From positions 248,001 to 312,000 of the forward strand of contig JAGFNQ010000189.1 of the NCBI GenBank assembly GCA_024364735.1: a stretch of DNA of 64,000 nt, in the 5' to 3' direction. Shown piece by piece: positions 1 to 11,173 of the stretch. The position numbers and the translations under genes were made by a program. The notes beneath the pieces are model-generated. The model had not been told where the DNA came from and searched no databases. It saw nothing but the letters and a program-made list of their open reading frames with translations. Positions within the stretch are counted from its first letter, which is position 1, and each line of letters starts with the position of its first letter. The DNA comes from Boesenbergia rotunda. Taxonomy: Eukaryota; Streptophyta; Magnoliopsida; Zingiberales; Zingiberaceae.

Positions 1-715
1 TCGAATCGAATTCGGTCCCGGGCACCTCCTGACTCGGCCACCAAATCCACTTTCCCGACCCAGGGCTAGGTCGGGAAGCTCAGTCCTCAGCACCCCGTAG
101 ATCGGACAATCAGTAGACCCGAAAGATGGTAAAGCAGATACAGCTCGGCAAACCCCTCGACTCATGGCATACCCTCGACCCGGGCCGTACCACTCGGACC
201 CGCCGGTTGTCCATCGATCTCCGGGCCAGTCCCTCCATGCACCGACACACTCATCAGGACACTTTGGGTACCATGGCGCGGGGGGCGATGCACGCCCTAC
301 TCATTCATGACACACGTCACGAACATCCCGCTGACTTGATACGGTTGTACTATCCGAGCACACCGCGCCATGCCGCGGTAACCCTAGTTGCTCTCCCACG
401 AGCTGACAAGCACCATACCCCTATTTCGTTAACACGGATAGGGGTTGTCAGCTCCCCGGCTATATAAGCCCTCCATTCCTTATTCCGCAGGTAGACGCAA
501 TTGCACTCCCTCTATTGCATCCCCTTTGCTTCACTATATTTCCTGCGGATACTGACTTAACTGTCGGAGGGCCTGATCGGGGAAATTCATCGGCGGGTTT
601 GCTAATGGTCATCTTCTCGCAGGTCGGTGCTAGGTCAGCAGCTCGTGGCACTCGGGCAACCATCTGGTCCTTTGGACTTCCACCTCGCTTCGTGACAGGA
701 TCAGTATCGGAACCA
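1..715 (+). mobile_element. Right-hand part of a gypsy-type LTR
   Basis: This stretch has no credible gene. It carries a TATA box at about 461-467, followed some 70 bases later by a GACTTAA...GTCGGAGGG block, and then by the CACCTCGC...CAGGATCA type of ending seen at the 3' end of many plant Ty3/gypsy LTRs. The left end lies outside the window, and I could not fix the right end, which is near 690-715. No internal pol sequence follows, so it is a solo LTR or a fragment. A similar layout recurs at 25.2-26.1 kb. Confidence 0.5.
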
Positions 716-1427
716 AAGGTATATCTAGCTCGTAAAGAAATTCAATTCCATTCATTTCCAAACAGGATCTACATCCATCCCTGTTATCAGAACCTGTCCT
801 TCGTGCTTATTTCAGGTCAGACCGCAGTTATGTGATTCTGCCCCAAAGTCGAAGGATCTGACTCAAGCCCTTTGTCGGATTAGACCAATATGACTCCTTT
901 TTAAACCGGAATAGATTAGATCATGAATCTGATACTTAAAAGCGGAAAAGTCCCAGTTTAGTTTAGATTTTGTTTGTCTGCTAACAGAAATGGGCCATCG
1001 TGCAAGACAAAGGCGTGGCAACAGGGTTCTTGGCCGAACGAGAAGGCATCTGCCTGCTTCTCCATTAGCAGACACCACCTACAAGAAGAACACATCACAA
1101 TCTAACTTAAAAATGCTTAGTTCGCAAAGAGAGCCGTTGTTACATTTGCTCGGTCCGATTTCAAATCTGTTTCAACTCACCAAACTAAACTTGTAATTGT
1201 TCAAATGGAACTCTTGTGGTTGGATTACTTGCTCCCATCGCATGTCGACTTTTGTAGCTAGCTAGGAGCTAGCCATAAACAATATAATTGCAGGTCACGA
1301 GCGAGCGGTACGATCCCCATGAGCATGCAGTTCCAGGCACCAATTCCGTTGGATTCTGCTACAAATACCGCCTTCTTTCGCTTCTCGTTCATCTTGTTCC
1401 AGTCGATAGCAGGCGTGATCACTTCTG
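716..1427. other. Intergenic region upstream of the OFP gene
   Basis: I see no gene or clear repeat here. It must hold the promoter and leader of the OFP gene that starts at 1428. I see no convincing TATA box close to that start. Confidence 0.4.
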
Positions 1428-2249
1428 ATGGAGAAGTCTGCCGATAGAAGTCGCTGCAGCAAGCTGAAGCAGCGGTTCGCGCGGATGCTGCTCGGTTCCT
1501 CCTGCTCCGCCGCCGGCTTCGCGGCCAAGCCTCCGGCGGCGCAGCTGCCGGAGACCGAGGTCGACGCCGGGTGGAACCAACCGTGCAAGCTCGACCAGCG
1601 GTACTGGTCCTTTCCAGCCGATGGACGGCGGCGCTGCCGGCGCGTAGCTCCGGTCGTGCAGGTCTCCATCAACTGCGGCGGGCTCCGGTCCGTCGAAGCT
1701 TCCGAGCCGTTGCTTCCCTTGATTGATACTGAGGAGGAGAGAAAGTGGAAGCCGAATGGAAGTAAGAAGCAGAGGAGCAAGATAGATTTGGATCCGAGAA
1801 CGAAGAGAAGAAGCTTCCCCTGTTTATCTTCCTCGGACGACGAGTTCGATCTCTTCGGCAGCGAGGATGAGGAGGAGGAGGAATCGAGAACTACTCTGTT
1901 CTCGTCCAAGAGCTTCTCCTCAGATTCCTCCGAGTTCTACCACCACACCACCAGCAAGAACAAGAGCAAAAACACACAGAGCATGAGGTCCACACGACTC
2001 CGGCCTTTGGTCTCCGTCTCACCGGCGAAGGGCAACTATCCAATGGGGTTCGCGGTGGTGAAGCGGTCCACCGACCCTTACGGCGACTTCAGGAGCTCCA
2101 TGGTGGAGATGATCGTGGAGCGCGGCATGGGCAGGGCTCGGGAGCTGGAGGGGCTCCTCCACTCGTACCTCAAGTTGAACTCCGACAGGCACCACCGGGC
2201 GATCCTCCAGGCGTTCGAGGACATTTGCGAAGCCATGTTTGGCAAATAG
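1428..2249 (+). CDS. OVATE family protein (transcriptional repressor), single exon
   Basis: OVATE family proteins are plant-specific repressors that bind TALE homeodomain (KNOX/BELL) and TRM proteins and shape organs and secondary walls. This reading frame codes for 273 residues without introns, the usual architecture. The C-terminal 70 residues hold the OVATE domain: a Y-P-M-G-F-A-V-V-K-R-S-T-D-P-Y lead-in, then D-F-R-S-S-M-V-E-M-I-V-E, E-L-E-G-L-L, Y-L-K-L-N-S, R-H-H and a final A-F-E-D-I-C. The middle is rich in Ser and acidic residues (about 134-155), which the family often shows. The N terminus is basic and Cys/Ser-rich. The ATG at 1428 is the first in frame and the GC content is high from there on. 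A long open frame on the opposite strand is a by-product of the GC-rich codons. The exact OFP subgroup cannot be told. Confidence 0.9.
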   Translation: MEKSADRSRCSKLKQRFARMLLGSSCSAAGFAAKPPAAQLPETEVDAGWNQPCKLDQRYWSFPADGRRRCRRVAPVVQVSINCGGLRSVEASEPLLPLIDTEEERKWKPNGSKKQRSKIDLDPRTKRRSFPCLSSSDDEFDLFGSEDEEEEESRTTLFSSKSFSSDSSEFYHHTTSKNKSKNTQSMRSTRLRPLVSVSPAKGNYPMGFAVVKRSTDPYGDFRSSMVEMIVERGMGRARELEGLLHSYLKLNSDRHHRAILQAFEDICEAMFGK

Positions 2250-3613
2250 ATCGAAAACTAGTGTAAGCTCAATTGCAGATGGAATTGAATGTTTCCTTGG
2301 ATTTCATCTCAGTTCTCACTGGCATTGTTTATAGAAGAAATTCTTCCATCTACAACATAAAGAATCAAGTATCTAAGCTCCAGCTCAGAAGGATAAAAGA
2401 CAAGCATTGTCGAAGTTGAAGAAATGACGAGCCAAAATTTGCCTACGAACTAAAATTTAATAAGCTGAACAAAACCAAGCATCGCAACATCTTGTGATAC
2501 AAGATTTGGCCAAATAATCCAAGAAATAATTTAACTAACATCAGAAGTAACCTTTCGCACAACTTCGACCAACATAAGACTATGATGCTCAGAAATGAAC
2601 TGCGACATTATATTGAGAATAAGACTGAATTTATGGTTCGTCTGTCTATCTGATGTCTCACAAGTTTTGCAATTTATCCTCCTTCCATAATCAAAGCTAA
2701 CTTTGTCTAAAGGTATTGGTAGTTTTTGGCCAAGGTATCGCTTCAATCTGCTTGTCAGTTGTCATACATCCTCATTGCCAGCTGATATGAATAGAAGATA
2801 TAAGTGATATCAGTATAGTAAACATCAGCTTAGTTTGGCCGGATATTATTAATGTAAGAATTTTTGGTAGAAACTGGTTTCATAGCAAGTGAAGACTCGA
2901 TGAATTCTCCACATAAATAACTTTCCAGGTTTTCTGTTATGCAAAATTAGCAGAAAATCACCAACAATAGCAGCATTGTAATTAAAAAAAAGATCGTTTT
3001 TTCTAACATCTTGATGGTGTTACTTAAAAGATAACTCTCCATCTAAAACATAAATAAGACAACTATAGAATACAAATGCAGAAAGAATGCATTGCCATGG
3101 GTTAATATATTTTTAAATTTGTTTTAAGAGCAGGGCCAACAGTAAGATTGTAAACCAAACACTTTACATAAGAAACTCCATTATGCTAATGCCATCTCAA
3201 ATTCCATGGGAATACTAATCCACAAATTTATCCAGAACTCATGCTCAAGGGCATCCATGCTTGTTGCATGATCTCAAAATTGACCCATTTACTTGAGGCT
3301 CAAAAAACATATGCCAACCTGATTACGTGAGAACATTAGGACTTAATTAGATTCTTTTCTTATTATTTTGGTTCTTCTTGACGTCTCTTTACTTGCTACA
3401 CCTAATAAAAATTTTAGCCTCAGATGATTCGTATGTGGAAAGTCATTTCCCCCCTAGTATTTGAGATAATTACACGATGTTCTAGAGCCCTAGGTCAATG
3501 GTTATCTTGAAGTAAAATTTGGGTTTCAAGCGAAGCAATTAAGGTAACATCCCTCAACGGAGCAGATGAAGTTAACTTCTATTACAGAGTTGCTTCAGTT
3601 AGATAAGAAAATT
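2250..3613. other. Intergenic: OFP 3' region and downstream region of the minus-strand NFD6-like gene
   Basis: This stretch is AT-rich and has no recognisable protein. A 71-codon minus-strand frame at 2531-2746 has no family resemblance I can name. It could be a 3' exon or untranslated region of the NFD6-like gene, whose transcript may be spliced from about 3661 into this region. Confidence 0.35.
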
Positions 3614-3982
3614 TCATAAAGATCGGGATGCAACCATGACAAGAATGGTTCGGAGAATACCTTCCGACAGCCAGCCGCAACCCCTGCGCGAAATCGCGAG
3701 CATCGACGTCATCAACGCGGAAGCCGTGGCACTGTGCATCGGCAGCATCGTTTCCACACAGAAGCTCGCCTCGACGGGAGACCTTAACAATCCGAAAGAA
3801 ACTAAGCTTACGCAAAGATGAGAAACAAAGGAAGCGAGAGCGCGCGGCCGCCACCTGAGCGCCGCAGAGGGCCGCCTCTGCTTGGGGACGGACCGAAGAA
3901 GGGAAGGCCGCGCCGATCCGGCCCTCGAGGCGGCGCCCCGGAGGGAAGGCGAGCGGAGGATCGACCTGGCGGCCGCATTCAT
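3614..3982 (-). CDS. NFD6-like mitochondrial protein (NUCLEAR FUSION DEFECTIVE 6 family)
   Basis: The frame read from the ATG at 3982 codes for 122 residues. The first half is rich in Arg, Ser and Ala with almost no acids ([19 protein letters not shown]), typical of a mitochondrial presequence. The second half has the family signature: [11 protein letters not shown], then [17 protein letters not shown], then [11 protein letters not shown]. The family is needed for nuclear fusion in the Arabidopsis female gametophyte; its biochemistry is not settled. The frame is open to 4129, but residues before Met50 of the longer frame look like leader. A good donor (GAAG|GTATTC) at 3661/3660 follows the W-L-S-E motif, so the last 14-15 residues may be replaced by another exon in the spliced form. 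Alternative C termini are common in this family. Confidence 0.62.
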   Translation of the reverse strand: MNAAARSILRSPSLRGAASRAGSARPSLLRSVPKQRRPSAALRWRPRALASFVSHLCVSLVSFGLLRSPVEASFCVETMLPMHSATASALMTSMLAISRRGCGWLSEGILRTILVMVASRSL

Positions 3983-4290
3983 GTCGCGCTTGCTTCTTCG
4001 GTCTGCAGGGGTGGGTTTGTTTCCGCACGCGACGATTTTAGGGCTCGATCGTGCTCGAATTGAACCGACTAACGAACCGCCAACTAAAACCACGCGCGTC
4101 GGTCGGACTCGAACTTGATCGGACCTCAAATCGGATCTCGGACCAACTTATTTTTAATAACAAATATCATAAAAGAACATTCCAATAACGTCGGATTATT
4201 CTCACAATTTATAGATATCAACACAAACAATAACAGTGTGGTTCACAAACATGTACGTAATTGAATCATGAGGTTTATGCAGTGAGTCTG

Positions 4291-5506
4291 TCAGTTCTTG
4301 GCCTCTTCACAATTGACGAGTTCAAGGAATTTCTTTAGGTGGAGATTGTAAACACACGGCCTCTCGACGTGAGCAAGATGCCCTGCGTTCTCTATGCTTT
4401 CCACAGTAGCCTTCTCGCCCAATTGTCTGGAAGAAGAAAAACACGTCAAAAAGATCCAAGTATCTATAGCTAGATCATGTACTAATGATTATAATTCATC
4501 TCACTCTTTCATGTTCTTGGCAAGCTCTAAGTTGAATATGTTGTCATTCTCTCCCCACAGTAACAGGATTCTCTGTCAAGCAAATATAATTCAGAAGAAT
4601 GTTTGCAACTAAATTGCGTTTCGACTTGATGATAATTAATTAACCTGATCCAAAGTGGGCACTTTGGCGTCTTGGTTGCTGATCACCAAACCTTCCAGTA
4701 GCTCTGCTCTCTCCTTCCTGTTGCTGAACATGATCTGATCGTGGATGAACGATTTTAGATTGCTAATGTGTAGAATATATGGATTGAATTGTGAAATTGG
4801 AATGGGAATTGATTAGAACCTCCAGAAAATCTCTATAGAGGAAGTCGGGGAACCAGAGCTTCTTGTGCATGGAGATGGAGAGGAGGGCCTTGAGCCCCTT
4901 GATGGACTCCGGCATGAGGAGCTCCGACGAGGAGTTGAAGCCGAGCTGGTCCAGCGTGGCCTTGCCGATCGAGTCCGTCATGGCGAAGACGGAGCCGGAG
5001 ACGACCAGCGACGTCACCAGCGACGGCCACCGCTCCGCCATCTTGAACGCCACCATCCCGCCGTAGCTGAACCCCACGGCGGTGCAACGCTCGACGCCGA
5101 GCCGGCTCAGCGCCGCGGCGAGGCACTCGGCCTGGAAGCCCGGGGAGCGGTCGGCGGAGGCGGTGGTGGAGCCGCCGAAGAAGAGGAGGTCGGGCACGTA
5201 CACGTCGTACTGGCTGGTCAGATTCCCGAACTGGAACTGCCACGTCACGATCCCCTCGGTGGCGAAGCCGTGCACCAGCACCACCGCCGGCTTCTCGCCG
5301 GCGGAGGTGGCCGGGGCGGCAGGGACGGCCGTCTTGGTTATTGCCGCTGCTTCCGGTACCACCGCCTTCTTGTTGGCGGCCTTGTGCTTGGGAACCCACA
5401 TGCACATGACGGTGCCGGGCTCGATCTCGATAGCTTGCTGCCGGAGACCCGCCCGGTGAACCAGCCAGTGCAGGAGCGGCTTCTGTGCCTCGACCCAGTT
5501 AACCAT
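4291..5506 (-). CDS. Alpha/beta-hydrolase fold protein, four exons
   Basis: Exons, read on the minus strand, are 5506-4820, 4734-4645, 4572-4505 and 4426-4291. All junctions are GT-AG and the phases fit, giving 326 residues. The fold is that of small plant esterase/lipase-like hydrolases (epoxide hydrolase-like superfamily); the substrate is unknown. Visible landmarks are the oxyanion-side V-L-V-H-G at residues 76-80, the nucleophile elbow G-F-S-Y-G-G with Ser147, the acid Asp269 in W-G-E-N-D just after strand 7, and His298 in N-A-G-H-L-A-H-V-E-R-P. The full Ser-Asp-His triad is therefore present, and the gene looks intact. A cap-domain region lies between residues 165 and 250. Residues 41-72 are a low-complexity Lys/Ala/Pro insert. 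The first exon is very GC-rich, the others are not, a gradient common in monocot genes. A long open frame on the plus strand over exon 1 is a shadow. Confidence 0.9.
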
Positions 5507-6075
5507 TTTCGATTAATTGAAACTGATTCCCCACTGGCTCGATCGCTACTCCTCGCTCAATCTGAATCTGGCAATCGAAATGGAGTTTATATAGGGAAAT
5601 TTTGGTGTTTTTTTTAAAAGCAAATTGAAGAACAACACAGAACAGTTATAACTGATAACAACATCTCGTTTATCTCTTTTTGACTCGGCGATCATCTGTA
5701 TGCGTAGTTCATGTTGCTCAACCACTTCACCTATACATTAAATCCGGACTGCCATAGGACACGGTTTAATTTTGTTTTCTTTGATTCTCCCTGAATAGTT
5801 GTTGGATTTTGGCCTCCAAACTAAACCATAAAAAGGTATAGTCCACCAAGTTAAGGAACCGGTCGATCGAGCTCATGACGATACGAAATTGACATTTTCA
5901 TGGTGGCAATAAATAAATAACATTCCATTCTTCATCTTCACTGAGCTCATAAGATTATCAAAGGTGGAGCTCGATGTCGAGAGATTAATTGAAATGCTCC
6001 AACCAATAAGCGACTTGATTAATTACATAACAGGGTACTTATAATTAAGTTTAAATAGACTCCTGCACGTCGCCT
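5507..6075. other. Intergenic: hydrolase promoter
   Basis: This AT-rich stretch contains the 5' flank of the minus-strand hydrolase and the 3' flank of the small membrane protein gene. On the minus strand, a TATATAAA-like element lies at about 5587-5596, some 80 bases upstream of the hydrolase ATG. Nothing else is evident. Confidence 0.4.
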
Positions 6076-6330
6076 TCAGGCGCCGGCGCCCAAGTTCACG
6101 GTCGGGACGCCCATTTTGATCTCTCCTTCCACCACGTGCGCTTTATCTCTTCTCGGTCGCAGGCAACGTCGCGCAACCACCCGCCCGGCTAAGCAGGCGG
6201 CCAGTGTCAGAGCGCCGATGATCCCCAGCACAAGGTAGACCGGCGTGAACGAACCTTGCGTGCTGGGAGCTGCTTGTTGGGCTTTCATGGACTGCGGATA
6301 CACAACCAGAGGCTGCGGAAGTGATGCCAT
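6076..6330 (-). CDS. Small single-pass membrane protein, unknown function
   Basis: The frame codes for 84 residues. A Pro/Gln-rich N terminus (residues 1-28) leads into one hydrophobic helix at about residues 30-50 (V-Y-L-V-L-G-I-I-G-A-L-T-L-A-A-C-L-A-G), then a strongly basic stretch (R-V-V-A-R-R-C-L-R-P-R-R-D-K), which predicts a cytosolic C-terminal tail by the positive-inside rule. Small proteins of this plan, with a Phe-x-Pro-V just before the helix, occur in many plants as uncharacterised transmembrane proteins. High GC relative to the surrounding DNA supports a coding call. No catalytic motif is visible. Confidence 0.6.
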   Translation of the reverse strand: MASLPQPLVVYPQSMKAQQAAPSTQGSFTPVYLVLGIIGALTLAACLAGRVVARRCLRPRRDKAHVVEGEIKMGVPTVNLGAGA

Positions 6331-7900
6331 TTGCTCAGAGAGAGTTTCTCCGTTTGGTGCTCTGTCTCCCCGGCCGTGTGTCTGCTTCCTCGATCGATAT
6401 CGTTAATGCTTTGAGTGAGCTGATGGCAAGCTAAGGTCCATGCTTTCGAGTATGGCAAAGGTTGTGCGTGCACCAATGGCACGTCAAGAATATCTGCGGT
6501 ATTGTGGCCATTTAAGGAGGAAACTTTGGTTCCCTTTACACCGAAGCAAAGATCAACATTGAGTTGAGATCGACCCCGTGCGATCTTCTACGATACCGAA
6601 TGTGGATGACATGATCGTCAGATACGACGACGTGACATTTTTTTTATTGGGATATGACTCCTAATTAATGAGGGAGAAATACTATTCCTCCTCATTTTAT
6701 TGTTCTTCTTCTCCACCTCCTTCATCGGAGACTGAATTGAATGTTGGAGTGGTTGAGTGAGGACACCCTCCCTAGCCTCTATGCTAATACTCACTTCCTC
6801 TCAATCTCTCACTCCAAGCGATCCCCTTCCTTCGACATTTAGCGACTTTGTTAACCTAAAAGACAATTATATAACAGATGGCTCGTTCATCAGCGATCTC
6901 ATACTGTTGGGGATCCTTTTGGAGAGTTTAGAATAAATTTAAATTACAAAAATAATTTTAACTTAGCTGTTGAGTAGTCCGAGCTGCCTTATATGCAGAA
7001 TGCGGACTCTTGAGCTTGAATTCCCGAGCAGAATTTTTCGGAATGCAGACTCCCGAACTGGGCTTCCCGAACCGGACTTCCTGAACTGGTTCTCCCGAAC
7101 TGGAGACGAAGAGTTGCTGAGGCCTGCGTAATGCAGTTTCCTTGAAACAGATTTATCCTCCTCCGACTGTGCTTCGAGGTTCCGATAGACGTCTGTTTCA
7201 AAGGATACAACAGAGGGACCACGAGCACAACGAAGCACTGGTTGCTAGTGGCGAACTGAAGAAGTACCCGATTGCTACCACGGGTAATCGATCGAGCGGG
7301 GATCACATGGTGACTTGAGCACGAGGTGGAAGACAATTGTTTCTCTCTATCTTTTGCTCTCGGTCACAATCCTTTATATAAGGCTTAGACTCATGTATCA
7401 ATTAATGACCGAATTAACGTCATTTACTGCTAATTAACCAATTTTTCCAAACGTTGGTTTATTCGCTTGGACAAATTTTTGTCCCGACCGGTCCAATATT
7501 CGACGCGCGCAGGTCATGCATGCACAAGAATCAACTTGGTTCAGTACAAATTCGGATCCTGGATTTTCACCTCCTATGCACTCACACGTGAGAGAGAGCT
7601 TCTCCTCATGCCTTTGTTCACAACTAACATGCTTGTGAAACAATTTAAACAATCTAATATGCCTTGAAACTCTCAATGTGTGACTAAAATCACATTCATA
7701 ATTGAGTCTCTTTACTCTTCACCTCCCTTTCCATTCGTAATGTATCCAACACATACATGCACAATGATATATAAACTATACAGATTGTACTATAATCAAG
7801 GTTTGCATATGCTACCTAAGCCAACTTTATTACTGAACATGTCGATATATATATATATATATCCATATGTTAGTGTATATGGATACTTATAAAATCTATG
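6331..7900. other. Intergenic, probably containing an LTR-like repeat in minus orientation
   Basis: I see no gene. Between about 6905 and 7400 the sequence looks like a retroelement terminal repeat read on the minus strand, with a CTTATATAAAGG TATA-type box at about 7372-7383. It also holds a run of diverged 15-17 bp units built on CTTCCCGAACTGG at about 7010-7105. I could not define its ends. A (TA)n microsatellite lies at about 7845-7863. Confidence 0.35.
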
Positions 7901-8407
7901 TCAGTCGCCCCTAAGCGTACGATGCGCATCATAAAAGCCCTCATATGTCACAAGTGGCATCACCTTGGCCACGTGAACTGGAAACTTGTCAATCTCCCAT
8001 GGATTATTTTTCATATTCTTGATGCTTTTGATTGATCTCAGAGATCTCCACACGGCGCTGTTGCACTTGAACCCGGAGCCGAAGGCGATCTGCCACACCT
8101 TGTTGCCCCTTTTGATCCTAATTGCCTTGGCCTCGCAGTAGGCGAGCTCATACCACAACGTACGAGCGGCTCGACGTGCTGTCGAACCAGTAGAGTGTCA
8201 TCCTCAACGGCTCCATGTGCCACAACGATAGGCTCATGCTCTTCTGCATCCCCTCCCAGCAAGGAGAGGTCTCCGGCGTGGATACAGATGTGCTCGAAGG
8301 CGAGCTTGAAGATGGGCACGCGCGTAGCGGTCGACACGATCGAGTTTGAGGACCTTCTTGAGGAGCAGGGCGCCGTGGAAGAGTAGCTGCTCGGAGAGCG
8401 GGAGGAT
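7901..8407 (-). pseudogene. 3-ketoacyl-CoA synthase (KCS/FAE1-type) C-terminal remnant
   Basis: KCS enzymes condense malonyl-CoA with long acyl-CoA in the ER during wax, suberin and very-long-chain fatty acid synthesis. Here only the C-terminal ~165 residues can be followed. In order they are P-L-S-E-Q-L-L-F, F-K-L-A-F-E-H-I-C-I-H-A-G (with the catalytic His region), an [11 protein letters not shown] segment, and [11 protein letters not shown], then [17 protein letters not shown]. These lie in different frames, so at least three frameshifts separate them. The remnant ends at 8407, where the terminal repeat of the copia element begins. The catalytic Cys and the N-terminal membrane helices are missing. 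It is a dead gene copy. Confidence 0.82.
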
Positions 8408-8668
8408 TGTTGGAAGAAAAAAATGGACGAGGAGTTTTACTATTTGTATTCATTCACTAAAATGTTACATATTTATAGGCTTAGTGGATAAACACTAACT
8501 CCACATATATTGAATCCAGACATTTTTATTTTACCACAAAACTTTATCCATATCCATAATTATACCTCATCGTCCATGATTTGCAAGTCATAAACTTCTA
8601 GTTCTATCCACTAACTTTATTTTATCTACAAATTAATCTTTATCCATAATCAAGTTTAATCTCTAATA
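8408..8668 (-). repeat. 3' LTR of the copia element
   Basis: It begins TGTTGG directly at the broken edge of the KCS remnant and ends just before a reversed polypurine tract (CCCCTCTT at 8669-8676). Its length is about 261 bp. The partner LTR has been lost, so the boundaries rest on these two signals alone. Confidence 0.5.
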
Positions 8669-10059
8669 CCCCTCTTAAACTTGATTTTGCAACTCCAAGC
8701 AAATTTTGCATCTTAATAAAGTCTTCAAATTTGAGTGGCTTGGTAAAGTATCTTTTTTTTATAACGTACTATCTGATATAGTGATAGTGTGTATTGATGT
8801 GCTTGTTTCTTTCATGGAAGACTAGATTTTTTGCTAGTGCTATTGCAGACTTGTTATCAATTCGAATATTGGTTGCCTCTTCTTGTTGTAAACTTAACTC
8901 ATTTAGCAAACTTCTGAGCCAAATAGTATGACAAACACATGAAGTCGTAGCCACGTACTTTGCTTCATTGGTAGAAAGTGTGATGATAAGTTGTTTCTTC
9001 GGCATCTAAGTGAAAGCATTATCTTCCATAAAGAATACAAATCTTATAGTACTCTTTCTGTCATCCATATCTCCGTCCCAATTACTGTCGCTATAACCTT
9101 CAAACTTAAAATTATTAGATGATGAATAAAACAATCCAAAATCTATTGTACCTTTGATATAGCGCAAATCCTTTTAGCTATCTTAAAATGGGTGATAGTT
9201 GGAGACTCTATGTAACGACTAACAAGTCCAATACCACAAAGAATATCAAGCCTTGTGCATGTCAAGTATCGTAAGCTTTCAATCAAGTTCTTGAAAAATA
9301 TTGGATCAACTTTTTCTCCTTCATCATGCTTTGATAGCTTGACTTCGCATTCTACTGGGATATTTGTAGGCTTACTGTTATCCATCTCGAACTTCTTTAA
9401 TGTCTCTCTTGCATAACCTTCTTGTGAGATGAAGATTCCATCTTCCCATTGGTTAACTTGGATGCCTAGATAGTATGCCATGAGCCCAATATCAATCATC
9501 TCAAACTCCTTAGTCATCGCTTCTTTGAACTCTCCAAACATTCTTGGATTGCTTCCCGTGAGCATCAAGTCATTGACATATAAGCAGACAAACAAAACAT
9601 CTTTGTTCTTATTCTGAATATATAGTCCATGCTCATAAGAACATTTAATGAAACCTTTTTCTTGCAAGTACTTATCTATCTGACTATTCCATGCCCTTGG
9701 TGCTTGCTTTAGCCCATAAAGAGTCTTCTTCAACTTTAGAACTCTGTTTTCTTATCCTTTGACTTCATAACCATTTTGCTGTCGAATATAGACTTTTTCT
9801 TTGGGAATTCCATTTAAGAAAGTAGAATTTACATTTATTTGATGTATTCTCCACCTATTATAGGCTGCTAAAGAAAAGACTAGTCTAACAGTTTTTAATC
9901 AAGCAACAGGAGCAAATACCTCATCATAGTCAATGCCAGCTCTTTGTAGCCTTTTGCCACCAATCTTACTTGTATCTTTCAACTTCACTTTTGGCATTCT
10001 TCTTCATTTTGTATACTCACTTCACACCAATCGCCTTATGCCCTTCAGGAAGTGGAGTT

Positions 10060-11173
10060 TGTTGGGGCAATCGACCCAAGTTTGATTTAGAGGATCATGA
10101 GTTTTGATATGTGTGTGCCAATATGGTTAAGTTAGGGTTTCATTGTGATCTAATATGTGTATGTGAGTGTGCAGGTTTACAGGATACACATAGACTTGGT
10201 TGGATGTCTTTAGGTACGGTGAAGGGTGGCATGGAGGCAAGCCGTGGGCTTGTGTGCGCATTCGAGGGACCATGGACAAAGCAGGAACGATGAGCCGAGG
10301 GAAGCGGACTTCGAGGCGTACATGAAGGATGACATGGATGCAAGCCGAGGGCTTGTGTGCGCATCTGAGGGACGAGGGTCAAAGTCGAAGAGGGCTTGAA
10401 GGTGACAGGTCAAGGTTGCTGGAGCAGGGACGATGAGCCGAGGGACGTGGACTTCGAGGCATGCGCGAAGGATGACATGGAGGCAAGCCGAGGGCTTGTG
10501 TGCGCATCTGAGGGACGGGAGCCGAAGACGAAGAGGGCGCAAGGCAATAGATCGAGGCTGTTGGACGAAGGGTCAACCAGGTTGTGAGGGTTCGAGTATT
10601 GAGGGCATTGTACTCGGGAACTAAGTCGTGAGAGTTCGAGTGCGGAGAGAAATGTACTCGGGAAGGGTAACCCTAGACTTAGGGATGAACCAGTCGACTG
10701 ATCCAGGATCAGTCGACTGGTGGCGCTGGAAACTCGAACGTTCGAGTTACAACGGTCGAATCCAAGCGGGATCAGTCGACTGGGGTTGGACCAGTCGACT
10801 GGTAGCGTCATTTCAGCCTCGAGCTCTATTTAAGGGAGCTCGTTTAAGACTTTTTTTATTCTTGGCGAAACTTGCTTGGGTAAAGCTTGTTAGTAGCCTA
10901 TATTGCTCAGATCGTGTACAAGGGTTGTGGCGAGGTTTCTCCACCCACAAGGAGCTACGAGAGCTAGCCGGAGGTGCTCCGGGGAATCATCCACCGAAGG
11001 ATCAGGATCGTCCACCTTACGGACAACCGTGAAGTAGGAGTTTTATCTCTGAACAACGTAAATCGATGTGTTCCTCTTAGTTTTAGTTTTAGTTTATGTT
11101 TATTCCGCGTGCACACTAACTTTGTAGGAAGAAAAATTGAAGAAAAGCTATCTTGACGGTCACGGTCCTAACA
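10060..11173 (+). repeat. Solo LTR (family with CAGTCGACTG palindromes) inserted in the copia element
   Basis: The LTR starts TGTTGGGGCAATCGACCC and ends CCTAACA, 1,114 bp in all. The flanks are GAGTT and AAGTT, a 5-bp target duplication with one mismatch. Removing the LTR and one copy rejoins the interrupted copia polyprotein region. It resembles the LTRs at 43.2, 46.8 and 51.1 kb at both ends and contains four copies of CAGTCGACTG (10691, 10710, 10773, 10792). Open frames inside it are not genes. Confidence 0.85.

Noticed and set aside
1295..1909. Minus-strand frame of 204 codons over the OFP gene
   Set aside because: It is antisense to the OFP exon, Ser-rich from the repeat of acidic codons, with no family likeness; a composition shadow.
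4865..5617. Plus-strand frame of 250 codons
   Set aside because: It lies antisense to exon 1 of the alpha/beta hydrolase in GC-rich DNA and codes for Arg/Gly/His-rich sequence with no domain.
10111..11032. Several overlapping frames on both strands
   Set aside because: They all fall inside the solo LTR at 10060-11173 and follow its repeats; no domain.
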